From CADEFF01 sp964569315 (GTDB lineage Bacteria > Pseudomonadota > Alphaproteobacteria > Dongiales > Dongiaceae), in contig CAZMUZ010000005.1 in NCBI GenBank assembly GCA_964569315.1, forward strand, positions 1 to 64,000: a stretch of 64,000 bases of DNA, read 5' to 3'. Below the pieces are notes generated by a model, which was not told the origin of the DNA, searched no databases, and saw only the letters and a list, made by a program, of their open reading frames with translations. Both the position numbers and the translations under genes were made by a program. Positions 24,501 to 33,697 of this stretch are shown here, one piece after another (position 1 is the first letter of the stretch; every line of letters begins with the position of its first letter).

Positions 24501-25892
24501 TTGCGCTATCTCAGCACCCGCGGCGCGGCGCCCGCGCTCGCTTTCGACGATGTCCTGCTGGCCGGCCTTGCGGCCGATGGCGGGCTCTATCTCCCCGAAA
24601 GCTGGCCGCAATTCTCCGCGGCCGAGCTGCGGCGCTGGGCGGGGCTGTCCTATGCCGATCTGGCGATCCGCGTCATGGCCCCCTTCCTCGGCGGCAGCAT
24701 CCCGATGGCGGATTTCGAGCGCATGGTGCGCGAGGCCTATGCGGCTTTCGATCATCCGGCCGTGGCGCCGCTGAAGCAGCTCGAGGATCGCGTCTGGCTG
24801 ATGGAGCTCTTTCACGGGCCGACCTTCGCCTTCAAGGATCTGGCGCTGCAGCTCGTCGGCCGGCTCTACGCCCATGTGCTGAAGAAGCGCGGCGGCCGCG
24901 TGACGATCGTCGGCGCGACCTCGGGCGATACCGGCTCGGCCGCGATCGAGGCCTGCCGCGACCGCGAGGCGATCGAGATCTTCATCCTGCATCCGGAGGG
25001 CCGCGTCTCGGAGGTGCAGCGCCGGCAGATGACGACGGTCGCGTCGAAGAACGTCCACAACATCGCGATCCGCGGCAGCTTCGACGATTGCCAGGATCTG
25101 GTGAAGGCGATGTTTGCCGATGCGACGTTCCGCGACGCCTACAATCTCGGCGCGGTGAACTCGATCAACTGGGCCCGCATCATGGCCCAGATCGTCTATT
25201 ACGTGCGCGCGGCGCTCTCGCTGGGGGCGCCCGATCGCGCCGTCGGCTTCGCCGTGCCGACCGGCAATTTCGGCAATGTCTATGCCGGCTATGCGGCGAA
25301 ACAGATGGGGCTGCCGATCGAGCGCTTTCATGTCGGCTCGAACCGCAACGACATCCTGGCGCGGCTCTTCCGCTCGGGCGAGATGAGCCTGCGGCCGGTC
25401 GAGCCGTCGCTCAGCCCCTCGATGGACATCCAGGTCTCGAGCAATCTCGAGCGGCTGCTGTTCGACCTCTATGACCGCGACGGCAAGGCGTTGGCGGCCG
25501 ACATGGCGAGCTTCCGGAAGACCGGCAGTCTGACCCTGATGGCGCCGCGGCGCGCGAGGCTCGATGCGCTCTTTTCGGGATTCCGCCTCGACGATGCGGG
25601 CACGCTCGCCGTCATCGCGGATCTGCAGAAGCGCACCGGCGAGATCGTCGATCCGCACAGCGCGATCGGCGTCGCCGCGGCGCGCGAGGCGGCGAAGTCC
25701 GGGGCGGTGCCGGTGGTGGCGCTGGCCACGGCCCATCCTGCGAAGTTCGGCGATGCCGTGCGCCAGGCGGTGGGAAGGGAGCCCGCGCTGCCATCCCGGC
25801 TCGCCCGGATCATGACCGAGCCTGAGCGCTGCAAGGCGCTGCCGAACGATGTCGCCAAAGTCGAAGCCTATATCCGGGAGACCCTGCCGTGA
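24501..25892 (+). CDS. thrC: Threonine synthase
   Basis: A 463-residue PLP enzyme converting O-phosphohomoserine to threonine. The PLP lysine is K112 in FAFKDLALQ, and the phosphate-binding loop is ATSGDTGSAAIEA. The TTG at 24501 is preferred because the product then begins LRYLSTRG, the conserved family start; an ATG at 24432 would add 23 unusual residues. It overlaps the following peptidase gene by 4 bp. Homoserine kinase (thrB) is elsewhere in the window at 33694. Confidence 0.92.
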   Translation: MRYLSTRGAAPALAFDDVLLAGLAADGGLYLPESWPQFSAAELRRWAGLSYADLAIRVMAPFLGGSIPMADFERMVREAYAAFDHPAVAPLKQLEDRVWLMELFHGPTFAFKDLALQLVGRLYAHVLKKRGGRVTIVGATSGDTGSAAIEACRDREAIEIFILHPEGRVSEVQRRQMTTVASKNVHNIAIRGSFDDCQDLVKAMFADATFRDAYNLGAVNSINWARIMAQIVYYVRAALSLGAPDRAVGFAVPTGNFGNVYAGYAAKQMGLPIERFHVGSNRNDILARLFRSGEMSLRPVEPSLSPSMDIQVSSNLERLLFDLYDRDGKALAADMASFRKTGSLTLMAPRRARLDALFSGFRLDDAGTLAVIADLQKRTGEIVDPHSAIGVAAAREAAKSGAVPVVALATAHPAKFGDAVRQAVGREPALPSRLARIMTEPERCKALPNDVAKVEAYIRETLP

Positions 25893-27166
25893 ATGTAATG
25901 CCGGGCACTGCGTCGGTGCAGATAACGACGCTCGACAACGGGCTCCGCGTGGCGAGCGACAGCATGAGCGGGGTCGAGACGGTATCGCTCGGCGTGTGGG
26001 CTGCGGTCGGCACGCGGCACGAGCCGGCCGCGGTCAACGGCGTGTCGCATCTCCTCGAGCATATGGCTTTCAAGGGCACCGAGCGCCGCAGCGCGCGCGA
26101 CATCGCAGTCGAGGTCGAGGCGGTCGGCGGGCAGATCAATGCCTATACGACGCGGGAGCGCACCGCCTATTACGCGAAGATGCTGGCCGACGACATGCCG
26201 CTCGCCATCGACATCCTCGCCGACATCCTGCAGCACTCGACCTACGACGCCGAGGAGCTGGCCCGCGAGAGGCAGGTGATCCTGCAGGAGATCGGTCAGG
26301 CGGAAGATACGCCGGACGATATCGTGTTCGATCATTTCCAGGCGGTCGCCTATCCGGGCCAGGCGCTCGGCAGGCCGGTGCTGGGCGCGGCTGAGATCGT
26401 CGCCCGCATGAGCCGCGAGGAGGTGGCGGGCTACCAGCGGCGCAATTACGGGCCCGAAGCGCTCGTGCTCGCGGCGGCGGGCCGGGTCGAGCACGATCGG
26501 CTCGTGGCGCTCGCGAAGCGGCATTTCCGGACCTTGCCCGACGGCGCGCCGCCGCCGCCCGAGCCGGCGCGCTTCGTCGGCGGCGTTCGCTGCACCGAAC
26601 GCGATCTCGAGCAGCTCCATCTCGCGCTGGGTTTCCAGGGCGTCGGCTATCTCGACCCCGACTATTACACCCAGAGCGTGTTCTCGACGCTTTACGGCGG
26701 CGGCATGTCCTCGCGCCTCTTCCAGGAAGTGCGGGAAAAACGCGGCCTCGTCTACAGCGTCTACAGCTTCGCCTCGCCCTACGCCGACGGCGGGCTCTTC
26801 GCCGTCTATGCCGGCACCGGAAAGGAGGAGGCGAAGGAACTGCTTCCGGTGGTGGCCGACGAGCTCCGGAAGCTCCCCGCGACCCTCGAGACCGCCGAGG
26901 TGGACCGCGCCAAGGCGCAGCTCCGCGCCGACATCCTGATGGCGCGCGAAAGCACGAGCGCGCGCGCCGAGCAGCTCGCGCATCAGCTTCTGACCTACGG
27001 CCGCGCGGTGTCGCCGGCGGAGCTCGTCCGGCGGGTCGAGGCGGTCGACGAGGCGCGCGTCGTCGCCTTCGCCGAGCGGCTGCGGCAGGGTGCCGTGGCC
27101 TTCACGGCGCTCGGCCCGGTCGGCGGCCTGCCGAGCGACGGCGCACTCGGTCGGCTCTTCCACTGA
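25889..27166 (+). CDS. M16 zinc peptidase, mitochondrial processing peptidase-like
   Basis: A 425-residue pitrilysin-clan peptidase. The inverted zinc motif HLLEH is at residues 54-58, with the downstream glutamate in the ARERQVILQEIGQAEDT region, so it should be catalytically active. The C-terminal half has the GGGMSSRLFQEVREKRGL glycine-rich segment of MPP-beta. The GTG start overlaps the thrC stop (GTGA). The thrC-M16 pairing is a long-known alphaproteobacterial arrangement, and this family is the bacterial relative of mitochondrial presequence protease subunits. Confidence 0.92.
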   Translation: MNVMPGTASVQITTLDNGLRVASDSMSGVETVSLGVWAAVGTRHEPAAVNGVSHLLEHMAFKGTERRSARDIAVEVEAVGGQINAYTTRERTAYYAKMLADDMPLAIDILADILQHSTYDAEELARERQVILQEIGQAEDTPDDIVFDHFQAVAYPGQALGRPVLGAAEIVARMSREEVAGYQRRNYGPEALVLAAAGRVEHDRLVALAKRHFRTLPDGAPPPPEPARFVGGVRCTERDLEQLHLALGFQGVGYLDPDYYTQSVFSTLYGGGMSSRLFQEVREKRGLVYSVYSFASPYADGGLFAVYAGTGKEEAKELLPVVADELRKLPATLETAEVDRAKAQLRADILMARESTSARAEQLAHQLLTYGRAVSPAELVRRVEAVDEARVVAFAERLRQGAVAFTALGPVGGLPSDGALGRLFH

Positions 27167-27192
27167 CCGGCCGCGACGGGCCCCGGGCGCCG

Positions 27193-27792
27193 ATGACCTG
27201 GTTCCGCAAGCACGGGCTGCCCTCCGGCTATGGTGTCCTGCTCGAGGGGCCGAAGGTCCGGCTCCGTCCGCCGGCCGACGTCGATTTCCGCGCCTGGCGC
27301 GAGCTTCGCGAGGCGAGCCGCAGCTTCCTCCTGCCCTGGGAGCCGACCTGGCCCTCCGACGCCACGACGCAGATCGCCTATCGCGTGCGGCTGCGCTACA
27401 ACGCCCGCGAATGGCGGTCGGACCAGAGCTACGGCTTCTTCATCTTCCGCCGCGAGGACGGCCAGCTCGTCGGCGGCGTGACCTTGGGGCATGTGCGCCG
27501 CGGTGTCGCCCAGGCGGCGAGCCTCGGCTACTGGGTCGGGGCCGCCCATCAGCGCCGCGGTTACATGACGGAAGCGCTGGCGCTGCTGGTCGAGCAGGGC
27601 TTCGGCCCCTTCGGGCTCCGCCGCATCGAGGCCGCGTGCCTGCCGGAGAACGCGGCGAGCCGCGGCTTGCTGATCAAGCTCGGATTTCGGGAAGAAGGCC
27701 GCGCGCGCGAATATCTCAAGATCAACGGGCGGTGGCAGGACCACCTGCTGTTCGCGCTGCTCGCAGGCGATCCGCGCCGCGGCGTGCGCTGA
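27193..27792 (+). CDS. GNAT N-acetyltransferase, RimJ-like
   Basis: A 199-residue acetyltransferase. The acetyl-CoA loop is GYWVGAAHQRRGYMTEAL, followed by LRRIEAACLPENAASRGLL and the C-terminal LGFREEGRAREYLKINGRW, all typical of the RimJ/RimL group acting on N-terminal amino groups of proteins such as ribosomal S5. It starts 26 bp after the M16 peptidase gene, so thrC, the peptidase and this gene may form one transcript. The specific substrate is not known. Confidence 0.87.
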   Translation: MTWFRKHGLPSGYGVLLEGPKVRLRPPADVDFRAWRELREASRSFLLPWEPTWPSDATTQIAYRVRLRYNAREWRSDQSYGFFIFRREDGQLVGGVTLGHVRRGVAQAASLGYWVGAAHQRRGYMTEALALLVEQGFGPFGLRRIEAACLPENAASRGLLIKLGFREEGRAREYLKINGRWQDHLLFALLAGDPRRGVR

Positions 27793-27804
27793 CGCGAACC
27801 GTCC

Positions 27805-28380
27805 TCAGGCGTGGCCGGCTTCGCCCGAGAGCTTGCTGAAATCGACCCCGATCTTCGCGATCGCCCGTTCCCACTTGTTGTCGAGATCGGCGTCGAAGAT
27901 CAGGCGATGGTCCGCCTGGACAGAAAGCCAGCCATTGGCGTGGATCTCCTGATCGAGCTGGCCGGCGCCCCAGCCCGCATAGCCGAGTGCCAGCAGGCTC
28001 TGGCGCGGGCCCTGGCCGGACGCGATGTCCTTGAGGATGTCGAGGCTCGCCGTCAGCGACACGCCGCCGGTCACCGGCATGGTGCCGGTGGCATTGTATT
28101 CGGCGGTATGGAGCACGAAGCCGCGACCGGTCTCGACCGGCCCGCCGAAATGCACGCGGATTTGGTCGGACTCGGCCGTCTGCTCGATCCCGAGCTGGGC
28201 GAGGAGATCGGGGAAGGTGACGGAGCCGACGAGCCGGTTCAGCACCAGCCCCATGGCGCCTTCGGCGGTGTGCGCGCACATGTAGATGACGGTGCGGGTG
28301 AAGCGGGGATCGCGCATGCTGGGCATGGCGATCAGAAGCTGCCCCGTCAGATAGACGCCATCGTCCCGACTGATGGTCAT
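27805..28380 (-). CDS. YqgE/AlgH family protein
   Basis: A 191-residue member of the UPF0301/AlgH family, of uncertain biochemical function. The diagnostic start is YLTGQLLIAMPSMRDPRF, followed by GAMGLVLNR and the central VHFGGPVE. The ATG at 28380 is used; a TTG 24 bp upstream is in frame but its ribosome site would be too close. It is convergent with the RimJ-like gene and divergent from the DsbD-like gene. Confidence 0.88.
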   Translation of the reverse strand: MTISRDDGVYLTGQLLIAMPSMRDPRFTRTVIYMCAHTAEGAMGLVLNRLVGSVTFPDLLAQLGIEQTAESDQIRVHFGGPVETGRGFVLHTAEYNATGTMPVTGGVSLTASLDILKDIASGQGPRQSLLALGYAGWGAGQLDQEIHANGWLSVQADHRLIFDADLDNKWERAIAKIGVDFSKLSGEAGHA

Positions 28381-28488
28381 GGTTGGGTACCGGAAAGTGG
28401 ACAATCCTTAGCTAGGTCGCTTTGTCGCGGGTCGCAAGCCCGCCTTGCTCCCTCTCATGCACCACACGCTATTGTGAGGGCGACATTA

Positions 28489-30645
28489 ATGCTTCGCGAT
28501 TATAGTCCGCCGCCTCGGAGGACAGAAGCCTTGCCCAGCCGAAAGCTTCGGCATCAATTCTGGAACTGGTTTCTTGCCGCACTCTTAACGATTGTGGCAG
28601 CGACTCCGGCGATGGCCGCAAGCTCGGCCTGGGCCGAGCGCGAGCAGTTGCGCGTGCGTCTGATCGCCGCGACCGAGGCGGTGGGCGAGGCCGACACGCT
28701 GCGGCTCGGCCTCGAATTTGCCCTGGCGCCCGGCTGGAAGACCTACTGGCGGTCGCCGGGCGATGCCGGCTATCCGATCGCCATCGACTGGCGCGGATCG
28801 ACCAACCTCGCCGACGCGTCGATGCTCTGGCCCGCGCCGCATCGATTCCAGCTCTTCGGTCTCGAGACCTTCGGCTATCAGGACGAGGTAGTGCTGCCGA
28901 TCGTCCTGCGCCCGGAAACCCCGGGCGAGCCGATGCGGCTTCGTGCGCATCTCCGCTATCTCGTCTGCGAAGAGATCTGCATTCCCTACGAGGAGACACT
29001 GTCGCTCGACCTCCCGGCCGGGGTCGCGACGCCGGCGGCGGAAGCGCAGCTCATCGATCGCTATCTGGCGCTCGTGCCTGGCGATGGCCGGGCGGTCGGG
29101 CTCGCGATCGACGCCTTCGAGGTCGAGGAAGCCGGCGGCGAGGCGGTGCTTCGGATCCGGGCGCGCTCCGATCTGATGCCGTTCGAGAAGCCGGATGCGA
29201 TCGTCGAAGGGCCGGCGGGCTACGGCTTCTCGGCGCCGGAGGTTGCGCTCGGCGGCCAAACGGCAGCGCTCCGCATTCGCGTCTCGGTCCCGTCCGGGGC
29301 GACGCCGATCGGCGAAACCCCCTTCACCGTGACGATGACCGACGGCGTGCGTGCGATGGAGGCGGCGTTGACCCCGGTGCCGGTCGACGGCGGGCTCTTC
29401 GCAGGCGGCTTCATCGCGGCGCTCGTCGCGGCGCTCCTCGGCGGGTTCATCCTCAATGTCATGCCTTGCGTGCTTCCGGTGCTGGCGATGAAGCTCGGCG
29501 CCGTGCTCGGCCTCGGCGGCGCGGAGCGCGCGCAGATCCGCGTCGCCTTCCTCGCGACGGCGGCCGGTGTCGTCGCGGCGTTCCTCGTCCTGGCGGCGGC
29601 GCTGATCGGGCTGAAGGCCGGCGGTGCCGCGATCGGCTGGGGCGTGCAGTTCCAGCAGCCTCTGTTCCTCGCCTTCATGGCGCTGCTGGTGACGCTCTTC
29701 GCCGCGAACCTGATGGGCCTCTTCGATATCCCGCTGCCGGGCTGGGCCGGCGCCCTCGGCGCGCGTCCCTTCGGTCAGCCGCGGAGCCGGCTCGGCGATT
29801 TCGCGACCGGGGCGCTCGCGACCCTGCTCGCCACACCCTGCTCCGCGCCCTTCGTCGGGACCGCGGTCGGTTTCGCGCTGGCCCGCGGCCCGGGCGAGAT
29901 CCTCGCGATCTTCCTCGCCCTCGGGATCGGCCTCGCGGCGCCCTATCTGCTGGTGGCGGCGATGCCGGCGCTGGTGCGGTTCCTGCCGAAGCCCGGTCGC
30001 TGGATGACGGCGATCCGCGCGGTCCTCGCTTTCGCTTTGCTCGGCACGGCGATCTGGCTCGTCTCGATCCTCGCCGGGGAACTCGGCGACGCGGTCGGTT
30101 TTGCGATCGGCATGTTGCTGCTGGTGCTGCTGCTGGGCCTGCTCGGCGCGCCCCGTTTCGCCGGGCGCTCGCGGCTCTTCGCCCGGCTGGCGCTCGTCGT
30201 GGCGGCCCTCGGCATATTGATCTTGCCCGTAGTCTCCGGGCGCGACGGCGGCAGCGTGCTCGTTGCGGACGGGAGCTGGCAGCGCTTCGAGGAATCCCGC
30301 ATTCCCGGGTTGGTCGGCGACGGGAAGGTGGTTTTCGTCGATGTGACGGCGGAATGGTGTGTGACCTGTCTCGCGAACAAGCGGCTGGTGCTCGAGAGCG
30401 CAGCGGTGCGCGACGAGCTCGCGCGAACGGACACGGTTGCGATGCAGGCGGACTGGACCAGCCCCGACAGCGCGATCCAGGCCTATCTTGCGCGCCATGG
30501 GCGCTACGGCATTCCCTTCAACGCGGTCTATGGACCCGCCGCGCCAGACGGCATCCTGCTGCCCGAGCTCTTGACCCGCGAGGCGGTGCTGACGGCGCTG
30601 CGCCAGGCCCGCGGCGGGCCCGACATGGCGGCCGGCGCCGACTGA
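28489..30645 (+). CDS. DsbD/ScsB-type protein-disulfide reductase
   Basis: A 718-residue inner-membrane protein carrying reducing power from cytosolic thioredoxin to the periplasm. It has a signal-like N-terminus ending ATPAMAASSA and a periplasmic domain with the CEEIC pair. About eight membrane helices follow with the transport cysteines in NVMPCVLPVLAMK and ATPCSAPFVG, then a C-terminal thioredoxin domain with AEWCVTC. The CEEICIPYEE form of the first domain is that of the ScsB-like branch rather than classical DsbD. The ATG at 28489 has a GTGAGGG ribosome site. It is a likely partner for peroxiredoxin-type or copper-stress client proteins. Confidence 0.88.
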   Translation: MLRDYSPPPRRTEALPSRKLRHQFWNWFLAALLTIVAATPAMAASSAWAEREQLRVRLIAATEAVGEADTLRLGLEFALAPGWKTYWRSPGDAGYPIAIDWRGSTNLADASMLWPAPHRFQLFGLETFGYQDEVVLPIVLRPETPGEPMRLRAHLRYLVCEEICIPYEETLSLDLPAGVATPAAEAQLIDRYLALVPGDGRAVGLAIDAFEVEEAGGEAVLRIRARSDLMPFEKPDAIVEGPAGYGFSAPEVALGGQTAALRIRVSVPSGATPIGETPFTVTMTDGVRAMEAALTPVPVDGGLFAGGFIAALVAALLGGFILNVMPCVLPVLAMKLGAVLGLGGAERAQIRVAFLATAAGVVAAFLVLAAALIGLKAGGAAIGWGVQFQQPLFLAFMALLVTLFAANLMGLFDIPLPGWAGALGARPFGQPRSRLGDFATGALATLLATPCSAPFVGTAVGFALARGPGEILAIFLALGIGLAAPYLLVAAMPALVRFLPKPGRWMTAIRAVLAFALLGTAIWLVSILAGELGDAVGFAIGMLLLVLLLGLLGAPRFAGRSRLFARLALVVAALGILILPVVSGRDGGSVLVADGSWQRFEESRIPGLVGDGKVVFVDVTAEWCVTCLANKRLVLESAAVRDELARTDTVAMQADWTSPDSAIQAYLARHGRYGIPFNAVYGPAAPDGILLPELLTREAVLTALRQARGGPDMAAGAD

Positions 30646-30753
30646 CGCCGCGGTGCCAAGCGCGGCATTGGACAGCCGCGGATCGCCGTGGCTATGCTGC
30701 CGGCCGCAATTCCGGCCGTTCCGCGCCGGAGAAACGGTGCAAGGGGACGGGCG

Positions 30754-31236
30754 ATGACCATCAAGGTCGGCGAAAAGATTCCATCGATCCAGTTGAAGAC
30801 CCTCGGGGCCGACGGCATGAAGACCGTCAGCACCGACGACCTTTTCAAGGGCAGGAAGGTCGTGCTGTTCGCCCTGCCGGGCGCCTTCACCCCGACCTGC
30901 TCGATGCAGCATCTGCCGGGCTTCGTGAAGAATGCGGACAAGCTTCGTGCCAAGGGCGTCGATACCATCGCCTGCCTCTCGGTCAACGACGCCTTCGTGA
31001 TGGACGCCTGGGGCAAGGACCAGAAGGTCGGCGACAAGGTGCTGATGCTGGCCGACGGCAATGCCGATTTCTCGAAGGCGGTAGGGCTGACCGAGGACGA
31101 TTCCGAATATGGCATGGGAATCCGGGCCTGCCGCTATGCGCTCGTTGCGGAGAACGGCGTGGTCAGGACGCTCGCGGTCGAGGAAGGCGACGCCTTCGAC
31201 GTCTCGAGCGCGGAATCGATCCTCGCCAAGCTTTGA
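30754..31236 (+). CDS. Peroxiredoxin, Prx5-like (copy 1)
   Basis: A 160-residue redoxin-family peroxidase. The peroxidatic cysteine is C49 in PGAFTPTCSM, with a second cysteine C74 in DTIACLSVND. Prx5-like enzymes reduce hydrogen and organic peroxides, often with glutathione or glutaredoxin as reductant. AAGGGG stands upstream of the ATG. It is one of two tandem copies that share almost their entire N-terminal 90 residues. The C-terminal half differs and has an extra cysteine (GIRACRYAL). Confidence 0.9.
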   Translation: MTIKVGEKIPSIQLKTLGADGMKTVSTDDLFKGRKVVLFALPGAFTPTCSMQHLPGFVKNADKLRAKGVDTIACLSVNDAFVMDAWGKDQKVGDKVLMLADGNADFSKAVGLTEDDSEYGMGIRACRYALVAENGVVRTLAVEEGDAFDVSSAESILAKL

Positions 31237-31466
31237 GCGGCGCCGGCGTTTCTGCGCGGAAACCGGGGCACTGGCGGTCTCGCTTCCGCCCGTGCTCGTG
31301 CGGGCGGCTTGCCCTGCGGCGTGCAGGGCGCCAAGGACGCCGGCTGCGCCCTGCCGGCCGGCAACGGGGTGGACAGCGGCCGGTCGCGACCTATCTTATG
31401 GGGAAAACCGGCGGGCGCGCGGCCCGGTCCGGCATTCCCTTTCTCCCTTCAGCAAGGAACAGACAG

Positions 31467-31949
31467 ATGGCGATCAAAGTCGGCGACAAGATTCCCTCGG
31501 TCCAGCTCAAGACCATGGCGGCTGACGGCATGAAGACGGTCAGCACCGACGACCTCTTCAAAGGCAAGAAGGTCGTGCTGTTCGCGCTGCCGGGCGCCTT
31601 CACCCCGACCTGCTCGGCGAAGCACCTGCCGGGCTTCGTGCAGAACGCGGACAAGCTCCGCGCCAAGGGCGTCGACACCATCGCCTGCCTCTCGGTCAAC
31701 GACGCCTTCGTCATGGACGCCTGGGGCAAGCATCAGAATGTCGGCGAGAAGGTCGTGATGCTGGCGGACGGCAACGCCGATTTCTCGAAGGCCGTCGGCC
31801 TCACCATGGACGGCACCGGCTACGGCATGGGCACGCGCGCCAGCCGCTATGCCATGGTGGTGGAGAACGGCGTGGTGAAGAAGCTCAACATCGAGGCGCC
31901 GGGCGCCTTCGAGGTGTCGAGCGCCGAGGCGGTCCTCAAGGCGCTCTGA
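31467..31949 (+). CDS. Peroxiredoxin, Prx5-like (copy 2)
   Basis: A 160-residue tandem paralog of the preceding gene, the same length, with C49 in PGAFTPTCSA and C74 in the same ACLSVND context. AAGGAA gives a clear ribosome site. The 230 bp between the copies holds no gene. The C-terminal sequence TGYGMGTRASRYAMVVENG is closer to the usual Prx5 consensus than copy 1. Having two adjacent copies suggests different expression or peroxide preference. A good terminator follows at 31977-32003. Confidence 0.9.
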   Translation: MAIKVGDKIPSVQLKTMAADGMKTVSTDDLFKGKKVVLFALPGAFTPTCSAKHLPGFVQNADKLRAKGVDTIACLSVNDAFVMDAWGKHQNVGEKVVMLADGNADFSKAVGLTMDGTGYGMGTRASRYAMVVENGVVKKLNIEAPGAFEVSSAEAVLKAL

Positions 31950-31976
31950 GCCTTCGCCCGGACCCGAACTGCAGGG

Positions 31977-32003
31977 CGGGCCGCCTCCGGTCGAGGCGGC
32001 CCG
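31977..32003. terminator. Terminator hairpin after peroxiredoxin copy 2
   Basis: Eleven-base perfect arms (CGGGCCGCCTC and its complement) flank a five-base loop, followed on the plus strand by TTCCGCTTTCG. It lies between the convergent peroxiredoxin and GST genes and could serve both. The T-run is imperfect. Confidence 0.55.
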
Positions 32004-32042
32004 TTCCGCTTTCGCCGAGACGGCGTTCGGCCCGAGCGCCGT

Positions 32043-32744
32043 CTAGGCCGCGAGCCGCGGTCGCAACGCCTCCAAGGAGACATGTCCGCGAAAGCCGCCG
32101 GCGGTTCGGGCAGGGTTCTCGGCTTCGATCGCATGGGCGAAGATGACGGCCGGATCGTCAGCCAGCTTTCGCAGAAGTCGTTGCAGGTTCGGGTAGTCGC
32201 GCCGGTCGAGCGCTTCGTGATAGGTCGCCCACCGCGCGATGCCGGTGAGATAGGCATCGGCCACCGTTCGCCTGTCGCCGACAAGCCAGTCGCTGCCGCC
32301 CAACATCGCATCCAGCTGGGCATGAGCCTTCGCGACTTGCTGGCGCCCGAGCGCTCTCAGCATCTGCTGGACCGGCGGATCCTCCGCCATCTCGTACGCC
32401 GTCCAGAGCGGGCTGAAGGCGGAGAAGAAACTCGTGTTCAGGAACGCGAGCACCTGGTTGAGACGGTCCTGCGCCGGCGTTCCCGGCGCGAACCCGAGCC
32501 CCCGATCGATGCCACGGGACGCCAGATGCTGCAGAATCGCGGCGCTTTCGCTGAGCGGGACGCCGGTTTCGAGCAACAGCACAGGCGTCTCGCGCACCGG
32601 GTTCAGGCGGGCATAGAGATCGCCTTGCATGTCCGCCGGCATGTTGATGCGACAGAGGCGGTAGGGTTGGCCAAGCCATTCCAGGGCGACGATCGACCCG
32701 AAGGAGCAGCCTTGCGGGACGCCATAGAAAAGTACCGGTTCCAT
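32043..32744 (-). CDS. Glutathione S-transferase family protein
   Basis: A 233-residue protein with an N-terminal thioredoxin-like fold (VLFYGVPQGCSFGSIVAL, where the Ser/Cys cluster is at the catalytic position) and the glutathione-binding RETPVLLLETGVPLSESAAIL, including the cis-proline and E-S pair. The helical C-terminal domain contains the N-capping motif VADAYLTGIARW. GGAG stands upstream of the ATG at 32744. It is divergent from the HxlR regulator, a usual arrangement for a regulated target. Confidence 0.87.
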   Translation of the reverse strand: MEPVLFYGVPQGCSFGSIVALEWLGQPYRLCRINMPADMQGDLYARLNPVRETPVLLLETGVPLSESAAILQHLASRGIDRGLGFAPGTPAQDRLNQVLAFLNTSFFSAFSPLWTAYEMAEDPPVQQMLRALGRQQVAKAHAQLDAMLGGSDWLVGDRRTVADAYLTGIARWATYHEALDRRDYPNLQRLLRKLADDPAVIFAHAIEAENPARTAGGFRGHVSLEALRPRLAA

Positions 32745-32861
32745 TTTTAGACTCCAGCCGTTGCATGGATCACACTGGAGGCCATATGGAATCTCGTGCA
32801 TGATTGTAAAGAACGCACAAAAACACGCGATGGTTACATATTTTATACTTGGAGAGGCGTG
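32745..32861. promoter_or_regulatory. Divergent GST / hxlR control region
   Basis: This 117-bp gap is distinctly AT-richer than the surroundings. A TATACT -10 candidate for hxlR lies near 32844-32849, but the -35 is weak. Words beginning TGCATG repeat at about 32763 and 32798. I cannot define the HxlR operator with confidence. Confidence 0.35.
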
Positions 32862-33212
32862 ATGAAGGACACGGTATCGGGTTGCTCGATCGAGGATGCG
32901 ATGCGTCTGTTGAGCGGGCGCTGGCGGACTCTCCTGATCTATTACCTGATCGACGGCCCGAAGCGCTTCAGCGACCTGCGTCGCGACAATCCGAAGATCT
33001 CGCACCGGATGCTGACGCTCGAGCTCCGAGCGCTCGAGGCCGCGGGAGTCGTTACCAGGACCGTCTATCCGACGGTGCCAGCGCGGGTCGACTATGAACT
33101 TACACCCGACGGGCGCGATCTGATCCCGCTGATCAACGCGCTCGGCGACTGGTGGGAAGGGCTGGACCGCCGCCGGCGAACCGCCACCACGGGCCACGGC
33201 GCGGCCGCGTAG
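32862..33212 (+). CDS. HxlR-family transcriptional regulator
   Basis: A 116-residue winged-helix DNA-binding protein. The family signature runs from the cysteine in SGCSIEDAMRLLSGRWRTLL through FSDLRRDNPKISHRMLT to VDYELTPDGRDL. HxlR proteins often sense reactive electrophiles or formaldehyde through the conserved N-terminal cysteine. The ATG at 32862 follows GGAGAGGCGTG; an in-frame ATG at 32796 adds 22 residues of unusual composition. Divergent to the GST gene, which is its likely target. Confidence 0.88.
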   Translation: MKDTVSGCSIEDAMRLLSGRWRTLLIYYLIDGPKRFSDLRRDNPKISHRMLTLELRALEAAGVVTRTVYPTVPARVDYELTPDGRDLIPLINALGDWWEGLDRRRRTATTGHGAAA

Positions 33213-33235
33213 ACGGCGCGTCCCCAGGCGCTGCG

Positions 33236-33697
33236 TTAGCCGATCATGCTTTCGCGGAGCTGGCGGATCGCCTCGCGCGCGATCGCGTCGGCGCGCTCAT
33301 TTTCGACATGGCCGGAATGGCCGCGCACCCATTCCCATTCGACCTGGTGCGGCGCGAGGGCCGCTTCGAGCCTTTGCCAGAGATCGACGTTCTTCACCGA
33401 CTTCTTGTCGGCGGTCTTCCAGCCGCGCTTCTTCCAGCCGTGGATCCAGCGCGTGATGCCGTCCTTCACATAGCTGCTGTCGGTCCAGATCCGCACCTGG
33501 CAGGCGCGGGTGAGGCTCTCGAGCGCGCCGATCGCCGCCATCATCTCCATGCGGTTGTTGGTGGTGGCGGCCTCCGCCCCGGAAAGCTCGCGCTCATGCC
33601 CGTTCCAGCGCAAGACCGCGCCCCAGCCGCCCGGGCCCGGATTGCCGCTGCAGGCGCCGTCGGTGAAGATCTCGACGAGGCGCGGCTTATCGCTCAC
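33236..33697 (-). CDS. rnhA: Ribonuclease HI
   Basis: A 153-residue endonuclease that degrades the RNA strand of RNA-DNA hybrids. The catalytic acids are D13 (FTDGACSGNPGPGG), the glutamate in NNRMEMMAAI, the aspartate in WTDSSYVKDGI and the aspartate in ENERADAIA. The basic substrate-handle region HGWKKRGWKT is present. The GTG start overlaps the thrB stop by 4 bp, giving the ispH-thrB-rnhA order seen in many alphaproteobacteria. Confidence 0.95.
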   Translation of the reverse strand: MSDKPRLVEIFTDGACSGNPGPGGWGAVLRWNGHERELSGAEAATTNNRMEMMAAIGALESLTRACQVRIWTDSSYVKDGITRWIHGWKKRGWKTADKKSVKNVDLWQRLEAALAPHQVEWEWVRGHSGHVENERADAIAREAIRQLRESMIG

